Source: Pleodorina starrii
Lineage: Eukaryota > Chlorophyta > Chlorophyceae > Chlamydomonadales > Volvocaceae
Assembly (NCBI GenBank): GCA_030267565.1
Contig: BRXU01000002.1
Coordinates: 2,417,501 to 2,481,500, forward strand
DNA length: 64,000 nucleotides
Direction of reading: 5' to 3'
Notes under the pieces: model-generated
The model's input: only the letters and a program-made list of their open reading frames with translations
Told to the model about the DNA's origin: nothing
Database searches by the model: none
Shown: positions 55,231 to 64,000 of the stretch, piece after piece
Position numbering within the stretch: the stretch's first letter is position 1
Layout of the letters: every line of letters begins with the position of its first letter
Program-made: the position numbers and the translations under genes

Positions 55231-58200
55231 ATGTCAAACCGGAACGATGCCACGAACTGGCGGAGCCAAATTGCAGGCTTCGTGGAGGGAACGGACAGTA
55301 ATTTGCGGAACATACGTAGAGATGCGGTACCAGCTGTACCTGCAAATCCTGCGTTGCCTTCGGCCCAGAGTGTGGGAGGCCGGGTAAGACACCGGAGACT
55401 TATAACATGGAAACGAGACCGGGTCAGCCGCGACAGCTGAGGCTGGAGGTCGCGCCTGCGCAGGCACCTGGGCAGGCACCTGGACGTCATCCAGAGGCTG
55501 TGGCATCAGCTCGCGCCGAGCTCAGTACTTTACTGGCTGCCGTTCAGGTGAGCCAGCCGAGACGCTCTGTGTCCCATGGTGCAGTGTGCCCCACGACGAA
55601 CGCCCCCGGTCGACTACTACTTCCATCCACCGCTCCTTCAGGGCTCGCTCGCTGATCTAAGGGTCGAGGTTGCGGCAGCTAAGCGGCTTTCCACGAATGC
55701 AAGCGCTGTGGTTGCCGGGGATATGTCGCCCGTGGCCAAAGCCCCCACCAACCGCTCCAGCTCGGTGCAGCCGCGCCATCGCGCAATGAGCGAAGTCACG
55801 CCACCGCTACATGTGCGGACAGCTACAGCGGCCATTCCATACACTCTCTCGCAACCGTATGGGCCGCTCTTCACCTCTCCGCCAGGTAAGCGGGGCCCGT
55901 CACAAGTATACTCCCAGCACCATGATGACACGAGTATCCGAGGGCAGTTCCCAGCTTTTCGGGAACCCGCCAGCTATTCGGGGAACCGTGACCAGCATTT
56001 CGGCATTACGGATTGGCTGTTGGGCCTGCAATCGATGCCGCCGATGGCACAACCGGCAGGGTGTTATGAACGAATCGGTTTACCGTGGACCTTAGAGGAT
56101 CACCGGTGCAGGGTATTATGCCATGCAGGACCATCACCCCTTTGCAGGCGTTCAACCGTTTCCCAAGTTTCGGTTCCATGCACCATCACCTAGCTTTACC
56201 CAGCCCCCGCTTGCACACGCGTGCACGCACACACAACGCAATCGCTCCTGGTGAGGCTTGTTTTCTTTGTCTCCGGTGCCCCCTACAGGCCCCGACGCGC
56301 TTGCGGTCTCCCCGCCAGCCCTGCTGTCCGCCTCAACGCCGCCCGCCTCGGCCACCAGCTCCTCCGCCCCCCAGAACGTGGAGCTGGTTAAGGCTATCGA
56401 CCAGCGGCTGCTGGAGCTGGGCCACAAAATAGAACGCTCCCTGGAGCGATCCATGGAGGAGCAGAGCCTGCGGGTGCAGTTACAGCATGCCGCGCAGACT
56501 GCCGCCGCCATGCAGCAACAGCAGCAGCTGCTGCTGCGCAGCAGCGCGCCCTCGCAGATGTATACGGGCTTCGGCAACATTGCGGCGGCGGCCGCCGCCG
56601 TCGGTGGTGCCGCTCCGTTGCCACCTCCGGCTCCGCCGTCAGTCGCGGTGGAGCCGTCGTTGCCAACGGCGACGACGGTGCCGGCTCCCGCCAGCACGGG
56701 CGCCGGGTTGAGCGGAGGCGGCGTCAGCGCCGGCAACGGCAGTAGCCACAACAGGGACGCGGGGTCCGGTGCAGGGCCATCTCCGCTAGTGCTGCTTGCC
56801 ATGAACAAGGCCGACGCGGCAGAGAAGCTCTCGACGGAGGTCAGCAAGGAGGTGCAGGTATTGCAGAAGGCGGCCGCCAAGGAGGCCGAGGATACCGAGA
56901 AGCGCCTAACAGGCTTGCAGGTGCGTACACGATAGTGAAAGCGCCCCCTGGAAGCTGCACACAGCAGGCTTCAGTGCACTTGTACCGTTGTGAGTGTACC
57001 GTAATTCTGCCATGTCGGTATCTGCTGATGGGCGCAAACAAAGCGACGTGGGCAGACGGCCTGCTACACGCGATGTATCACAATTGTACGCGTTTTTCCT
57101 GGTAGCGCTTGTTGTCCCAGTAGCACCAGTAACTCGTAGCGCACGGTAACATGATTGCCTGGGCCTCGGCTAGTGCTTAATATAGCCACGCAGAGCACGA
57201 GGCTAGCTTGCACGAGAGCGGTTTCTCCTCGTCGACTCGCACCCCTGGCCGATGCGCTCGCATCCCTCTCTGTTATGTTTTGCAGGATGTGTCGCGGCAT
57301 TACTGGGAAAAGATGTGTCAGGTTTCGTCGCAGGTGGACTCGCTCCTGGCGCAGCGCACGGGTATGCACGGTTGGGTGCGTCCTGCGCATGGGACCAGGA
57401 AAGAACCTCTAGGGGGGGCATCCTCAACAGGCGGCAACGTGCCAAAAGTCAACGGGTTCGTTTGCCACTAGCCGCGGCTTGGCTTCTCTATTCCTGGGTG
57501 GGCACTGCATAGCTTGTTACCGGATGGGTACGGCCCATATGCGTCACGTGTGGTTGTCTCCTTTCATCGTGCACCTTGCTGATTTCCCGCCTTGCGACGC
57601 TTGCAGGTACGGCGGAGCTCCAAGCAGAGGTCGCCCGGGTGGGTGCCAAACTTGTTCAACTGGAGGCCGGCCAAGACCGCTCCATGGCCAGCATAGACGA
57701 GCACCAACGCCTCATGCGGCAGTTAACAACAGCCTTGCAAAAGGTGGGCTGGAGTTCAAGCTGCGGGGTGGGGGATGAGGTCAGGCTTCCGTACAGTAGG
57801 GGCCATCACCGCATGTTACGCAGCACAGCCACTACTCAGCCAACTCAACGAAGCGCGCGAAAAAGGAGGCGCGCGAGTACAGCGACGTGCAAGCGCAGCT
57901 TGGAACCGGGGTGCAAAATCCCCTGAACGCGTCCTTACGGAACCTTGAAAATAGCGGCGCTGGACTGGCACCCCGTCATTTAACCAGGTCACGTCTGCCA
58001 CCTTCATATCCTGCAGCTGACGCAGGAGGCTGAATCCGAACACGCCATATCTAGCAGCCGCCACGGCGAGCTGACCGCCAAGCTGGAGGCAGCAGGGTCG
58101 CGGACGGGGGAGCTTGAGGCACGTGTGGCGCGCGTGGGCGACGTGGAAATGCGGATGGCTCGGCTGGGCGACTTCGAGGTCAAGCTCGCGCGGCTGGGCG

Positions 58201-61200
58201 ATCTGGAGGCGCGTGTCGGGCGGCTGGCTGACGTGGAGGCGCGCACTGCGCGCCTGCCCGAAGTAGAGGCCCGTCTGGCGCGCATGTCGGACCTGGAGGT
58301 CAAGGTGGCGCGCATGGGCGACGCGGAGTCCAAGCTGTCGCGGCTCGGTGACGTGGAGGCGCGGCTGGCGCGCCTGGCGGAGATCGAGGCGCGCGTGGGG
58401 CGCATGGGCGACTTAGAGGGGCGCCTTGCTCGCCTCGCCGACGCAGAGATCAAGTTGGCGCGTGTGGGCGAGATCGAGGCGCGCCTTGCGCGTGTGGGCG
58501 ACGTGGAGGCTAAGATGGCGCGGCTGAGTGAGATGGAGGGCAAGTTGAGCCGGCTGACCGATTTGGAACTGCGCATGGCGCGGCTGGGTGACGTCGACGC
58601 GAAGCTGGCGCGGCTGGGCGAATGGGAGGCCAAGATGGCGAGGCTGGGCGACATCGAGGCGAAGGTGGCGATGTTCGGGGACGGCGAGGCGCGGAATAAG
58701 CTTGTGGGCGATCTGGAGACCCGCGTGTCGGCCCTGCAGGTGCGTCGCGAGCGCATCGTGCCGCCCGGGGGGGGGGTGGCAGAGGTACGTATGAGGCGTA
58801 GGGCCGACCTGTTTATGTTCGCAGCAGCTGCAGGAAATGCTGCGATCACGGCCACGAGATGGCCTTTCCCCTAAAGCCCCTTTCCAAGGACTTCCCAAGG
58901 GAAAACTCCCAAGGCAAAAGGCCGCAATTGGTCGCCGCGCTGGAGCAATAACATATCCACGCCTCCTTGCCTTGATAAAGTGATGGTCGTGAGTGACTTA
59001 CGCTCGTTCATTACCCACTCTGTTCTGGCAGACGTCCGTTGCGGCAGTCACCGCCGTCGCGACGGTCTCCCGATCTGCACCGCCGGCGGCCTTACCGACG
59101 CCGGAGCCTGACCCCGGAGTTCAGGAGGCTCTGCGCCGCCTGGCTGCTCTAGAGCAGCAGGTTGCGCGCCTCGCCGCGGCCGAGCCATCGAGCCAGGTGC
59201 AGGAGCGGCGGAGGCCGTCACCTCTGGTATACTCGTCAAGTGACGACAAGAGGTGCGCTCGACGTCAGTCGTGAACACGCGGAACGACGAATGCCTGTGC
59301 CTGGCTTCCGTACGCGCACAGATGTTCTAGGCTTGGGGAATCTATGCGAAGGCTATTACGGTGAAAGCGCTATCCTGCGGTGACTCGTCCCCATTTACAT
59401 TGCAGGTCGTCTGATGGCATGCCGCTGGCGGTTGCTGGGCTCATCAACGAGGCAGGGGTCTCACCCGGCCACGGCCACCGCAGCAGCACCGGAACCGGGG
59501 CTCCGAAGGTGCGCTTCCTGACGCCCTGTGACGTCGCGACCGAATTTGCCACCCTGTCCTGCGCGACATCCGATCTGCGAAGCGATATAGACCCGGCGCC
59601 GATTGCTGCACTTGCACGAGGGCGGACTGGAATGGGTTGTCCTTGCGTTTCTTCGGCGAATTCCCGGCATACCGCAACCATGCAGCTGCACAAATACCAA
59701 CGTAATGCTGCCGCAAGACACCAAAACGCCACGGCGATGCCCACATCGTGCAGGACATTGTGGATCGCGTCAAGACGTTGGAGGAGAGGGTCATGCAAAA
59801 CCCGTACAGTGGCTCCTTCGGGCAGGGCGTTACATCGCGGTCTATGCAGACCATCCTGGCGCGCATGGAGCGACTGGAGCAGATCGTGCGAGCGGAGAAC
59901 AGCATCGAAGCCATGGCGCAGGTGAGCAGCAGCCCCGGAACTGCCAGAACCAACGCGGCCTTGTGCCCGCGATGTCTTCAGGCAAATCCGAGACATGCAC
60001 AACCGCTCCTCTTTCCCATTGGATCAGATCTTGTTTTGGAGCCTAATGAGGGCGGCTTCATTGAATTACTGCACAGGCATGAGACTCGTGTCTCTTTGCT
60101 TGCATTTGCAGGAGGCACGGCTCGCGGTGGCCGAGGAGTTTGTGCTGGAGCTGCGCCGGGACTTCCACGACGTGGTGGGGCCCACGCTGGAGAAGCTGGC
60201 GGCGCACGTGTCGGAGCTACGCAAGGGCCAGGGGCAGAACCAGGTCAGGCTGGCGCGCTCGCTGACGGGCCGGGCAGGGTCACATCCGAGTGAGCCATTT
60301 TGCAGAGGACCCAAAAGAATCACTACCGTGCATCTGCGGCTGAAGCCCAAACCGCGAAGGGCGGTCCCGAACGACCAGCTTCACAACCCGAAGCAGCCAA
60401 ACATAGAGGCGATTCCCAGGCTGCAAGGACCCGAAGCAGAGGGATATTTTATCCGTGACGTGTCAGGGCCTTGCATGAGGGCCATGCAAAGTCCTGCTGT
60501 AACGCACAGCCGGGGTCTTACGTGGTCCGTCCGACTCTGCCTCACGCGCCCTTGTTCCGCCCGCCTGGCCTCTCCCTGTCTGACAGGGCTCCCCGGATGC
60601 TGGTCGGATGGCCTCAGAGCTGCGATCCCTCATCCACCGCGTCGACGCACTCGACGCCCAGGTGGCCGAGGTCGCGGCCGCGCCACCGGCGGCCTTCCGC
60701 GCCGCACCGGGCGACGGCGGCTCCCAGGAGATCTCCTCCCGTGGTCTGGGCGGCATCGACCCGGGGCTCACTTCTGACGCCATGCGGGAGCGGCTCACCA
60801 TGCTGGAGCTGCAGGTCAAGGAGATTGGAAGCGCCGTGGAGGACCACAACAGCATCTTTGGCCGCCTGCAGCGCCACCAGGCGCAGTTGGAGCGGCTGCA
60901 GCACGAGGTGGAGGCGCTGCGCGGCAACCTGGCGACCGAAGTGGCGGATGTCAAGGGCCGCATCGAAGGGGCGGACGGTGCCGTTGGGCGGCTGACGGAC
61001 AATTTGGAGGACGCGCGCGGCGAGCTGGCCGCGCTGATGGGCTTTACCGACCGGCTCGACGGCGTGAGCGATGCGCTTAAGGGCGCAGAGGAGGTGATGC
61101 AGAGACTGGCGGATCGGGTGGCCGGGCAAGAGGGCAAGCTGGCAGCGCTGGAGCAGCAGCAGCAGGAGGTGGGGTCGCAGCGGTCTGCCGCCGAGGCGGC

Positions 61201-64000
61201 AGTGCAGGAGCTCGGCGGTCGGCTGCAGAGTCAGGAGGGCAGGGTCGAATGGCTGGAGCAGCAGTTGCGGCAGCGGTCCGGCGGCGAGGAGGAGGCTCTG
61301 CGGGAGCTGGAGGGGCGGCTTGAGGGCCAGGGGGGCAGGGTGACGGAACTGGAGGCTAAGCATAGCAGGGTGGACGCGACGGTGGAGGGTCTCACGGAGC
61401 GGATGGAGGGACAGGAAGCGCAAGTCGCGGAGCTGGCGAGGCAACAAGCGGAGCAGCAGAAAGCCGCGGATGCGGCGATGCAGGGCCTCTCCGAGCGCCT
61501 GGCCAGCCAGGAGAGCAAAGTAGCGGAGCAGGCGGAGCAGCATAAGGCGGCGACCGCGGCGCTTCAGGAGTTCACCGAGCGGCTGGAAGGTCAGGAGGGC
61601 AAAGTAGCGGAGCTGGAGGAGCAGCAGGTGGAGCAGCAGAAGGCCATCGAGGCCGTGAGTGCCGCGGCGGCCGCGCTGGCGGCGACGGCCACCGGCGGCG
61701 CGGCGGCGGCCGGCGCGGCCGCCGACGCTGTGAGCCGCGCGCTGCCGCCTGGCGTCGGCCCGGGCACGCCGGACGGCGCGGATGCCGGCAAGGAGGCGCT
61801 GGAGGCGCTGGGTTCGGAGCTACGGACGAAGCTGGAGGGCCTTCGCGGCAGCATCGGAGACATGCGTAAGGAGCTCGGCAGCAAGGTTCAGGTACGTCAT
61901 GGCGAGGGCGCATCAAGCAGCGATGAGTGACGGCGGGCTCGAGACCATGTGCAGCTGCCGGCCGTTTGCAGCTGGGGGCATGTGTGTGCATGGCCGGGCC
62001 CCGCAGCACCGACCGAACCCGGTGCAGTTGGCTGCCGGGACCACCTGACCGATTCCGTTGCCGAGGGTAATGGCTTACCCTTCATATTTGCGGTCTATGT
62101 CCATGCGGCATACGTATACACTTTTGCGGCGTATACCACGTAGTGCAGCTGCGGCACTGCATCAATGGGCCCCGTGTCAATAAGAAAGTCGATGCTGCTG
62201 CCTTTTGGCGCCCGCAGGTGCTTGAGGCGCAGACTCGAGAGCTCTTGGCCTTCCGCGAGGAGATTCTGTCGAGCTACGTCGAGCTCCAGGTGAGACGCAG
62301 ACCCAGCACACTTGTTTTCGATCCCAACTGCTTGCAGGGCTCGGTGGCTGTGCTCGAAGCTTGATAATGAGCAGGCGCGTCGCCTTCGTTGTGACGGGGA
62401 TGTGTGCTTGAGATGTTGTCGTTCCTCGTCTTGACGTGCAGGATGGTACTGAGCGGGCGTCCAACACCGCTGAAGACGCCCTTCGTAAGGCCGATGGTCA
62501 TGACGAGAAACTACAGGTGAGAGGGACTGCTTTGCGTGACGACACGGAAACATTTTGCAGTATAAAGCAGAGGCTGTGGGCAACGTCACACCTGCCTTGT
62601 GAAATATGGACCAGCGTGCGGTTTACTCGTCACGAGGTCACATGGCGCCGCCTCCCAGTGGATAGTTTGCTGGGTGTCAGGTGGTGTACCGCCCGTATAC
62701 ATTGCCCCTCCCTGTGTTTTTCATGCCACCCCTTCCCATTGTCACAGGCGCTATCAGAGCTGGTCGAGTCGCAGGCGAAGAAGGCCGCAGAGGCGTCGCC
62801 CGCCGCCGAGGTGCTGAAGACCCAGGTTTCCGAGCTGCGGCAGCACGTGAGTCTGGTGCGGCAAGGCCTTACTTCTGATACTGTAATGACGCGTAACGCC
62901 TGCTGGACGCATGCCGAAACCCCTCGTTATTTTTCTTTAAACCCCAACCCTACAAATTTGCAGGTGTCAGACAGCGCCACCACTCAGCAAGGGCGGCTTG
63001 AGGCCCTGGAGCTGAAGGTGCACGCGCTCAGCGAGCTGATTACTGCAGCAAGCCAAGATTCACAGGTAAGGTTGAGGGGGTTTCGAAGCGCCGCTAGGGC
63101 GGATCTAATCCGTCCCCGCAGCAGGCCGTTGCTTTGGGCTTCGCAGTTGTGTTCCGGTGTGAGCTTGTGCTAGATCTCGTGTCACGCTGCTGCTGCTGCT
63201 GCTTATGCACCTCAGGAGCACGCATACATGACATGTCGTCCCTCTTCCCGTCTGCGGGCCCACATACCCGTCCTGTCCGATCTGTCGCGCTGCCCCCGCT
63301 ATCATCAGGCCGCCGCGGAGGCGCGCTCACGCGCGGAGGAGCTCGCGTACGAGCTGTCACAGGCGCAGGAGTCGCTGGAGACCCTCGCTGAGGACTCGGG
63401 CCGCCTCGCGGAGCAGCTCGCCCAGGTAGCCTCCACCAGTGAGAGGACGGCACAGCAGCTGGGTCGCGTCACCTATGACGTTCAGGACCATTCCGCCACC
63501 ATTGCAAGGCTGCAGGAGGGCCTGCAGCGCGCCGAAAGCGTACGGCCATCACCGGCGCCATCGGTGGTGCCGCTGGGCTCGCTCCGCTCGCCCCTGCCCG
63601 GGCTGCCGCCGAGGCACCCGCATGCAGAGGGCGCGGACGGCGCGGAGGGCGGTGTGGGTGGCACGCCGCGAGCGCTGGACCTGTCGCCGCACGGCGGCGA
63701 GGCGCCCGAGTCCGCGTCGCGGATGAGCGTGATGCTGCCGTCTGCCCGCGTCGGCCCCTCTCAGTCCATCCTGAACCCGCTGTACTCGGCTTCCAGCGAG
63801 GACAACGTTTTCGCGGGCATCACGCCGCAGTCCTCCATGGGAGGCGTCGGCGGCTCGCAATTGCAGGTGCTGATCCAGTCGCCCAGCCATGCCAACATTG
63901 CACCGCCGGCGCCACAACAGCAGTCCACTCTCACCCATACACCGGGTGGCACCCCGCGGCTGCGGCCCGCGCTGGAGCCGCTGGCACCCATGCAGCCGCC
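55231..64000 (+). CDS. Giant coiled-coil protein (3' end outside the window)
   Basis: At least 1,681 residues in 17 exons: 55231-55383, 55437-55547, 55642-55885, 56289-56920, 57286-57361, 57607-57743, 58017-58739, 59032-59252, 59406-59508, 59754-59921, 60112-60243, 60587-61891, 62218-62289, 62442-62516, 62748-62846, 62964-63065 and 63309 onward. GT/AG sites and phases fit throughout. It starts MSNRNDATNWRSQIAGFVEG, has a Ser/Pro/Ala-rich linker near residues 170-380 and then predicted helix with few prolines. Exon 58017-58739 codes about 20 decapeptide repeats; exon 60587-61891 codes longer coiled-coil repeats (RLEGQEGKVAELE). The last visible part turns Pro/Ser/Gly-rich (TPQSSMGGVGG), so the coil ends before the window edge. 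No catalytic motif. The architecture suggests a scaffold, for instance cytoskeletal, basal-body or flagellar, but that is inference; no family was recognised. Confidence 0.85.
58116..58739 (+). repeat. Coding 30-bp repeat: about 20 decapeptides
   Basis: From 58116 every 30 bp starts a decapeptide of pattern E-x-(R/K)-(L/V/M)-(A/G/S)-R-(L/M/V)-(G/A)-(D/E)-(L/V/I), for example EARLARLAEI and EAKMARLGDI. Twenty full units and one partial are in register without a gap. Units differ from one another by several substitutions. Confidence 0.93.
61115..61655 (+). repeat. Coding coiled-coil repeats of 28-35 residues, about six copies
   Basis: Six segments beginning R(L/V/M)xxQ(E/G)xx(V/L)xxL, as in RLQSQEGRVEWLEQQ, RMEGQEAQVAELARQ and RLEGQEGKVAELEEQ. 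Spacings of 28, 32 and 35 residues are seen. Confidence 0.8.

Overview
The window looks like nuclear DNA of a volvocine green alga (Chlamydomonas or a close relative). The evidence is intron-dense, GC-rich genes with GTGAG/GTGCG donors and CAG acceptors, TGTAA poly(A) signals behind two genes, an interstitial CCCTAAAA array (the Chlamydomonas-type telomere repeat), and a chromovirus, a non-LTR element and several non-autonomous elements side by side. Species was not determined. All gene models were built by hand from splice sites, reading phase and family motifs.

The window falls into two compartments. Bases 1-30,000 are moderate in GC, gene-poor and rich in mobile DNA: a TAA microsatellite, a candidate TRIM element, a complete and apparently very young Ty3/gypsy chromovirus (992-7225, minus strand) with a 5-bp target duplication and matching LTRs, two tandem TIR elements that share ends (13,498-15,582), a LINE (reading frame 16,266-20,057) with 132-bp tandem repeats in its 3' region, a decayed unidentified coding remnant (21,936-22,698), a TA-rich hairpin (26,101-26,384) and a TIR element (29,334-29,804). 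Between them lie two minus-strand paralogous genes or gene remnants (9,940-12,049 and 25,398-27,279) that share exon order and splice phases and encode a cysteine-containing, SRCR-like domain.

Bases 31,110-64,000 are GC-rich and gene-dense. In order they hold a 14-exon PIF1-like DNA helicase with a polyalanine tail (minus), a plastid-type aldo/keto reductase (plus, divergent from the helicase), a membrane-anchored AlkB-like 2-oxoglutarate oxygenase (plus), a membrane-anchored RING-finger protein (plus), an alanine/serine:glyoxylate aminotransferase of photorespiration (minus), and the 5' part of a very large coiled-coil protein (plus, 17 exons, running off the window). These are ordinary independent nuclear genes; nothing indicates an operon-like pathway. 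Tandem repeats sit in several introns.

The most unusual points are: a phage Dam-like adenine methyltransferase domain at the start of the chromovirus Pol; gag and pol in one frame separated only by TAG; the LINE frame preceded by an in-frame ATG and TAG; about 20 decapeptide repeats in the coiled-coil protein; and a transposon pair in which one copy is an exact internal-deletion derivative of its neighbour.
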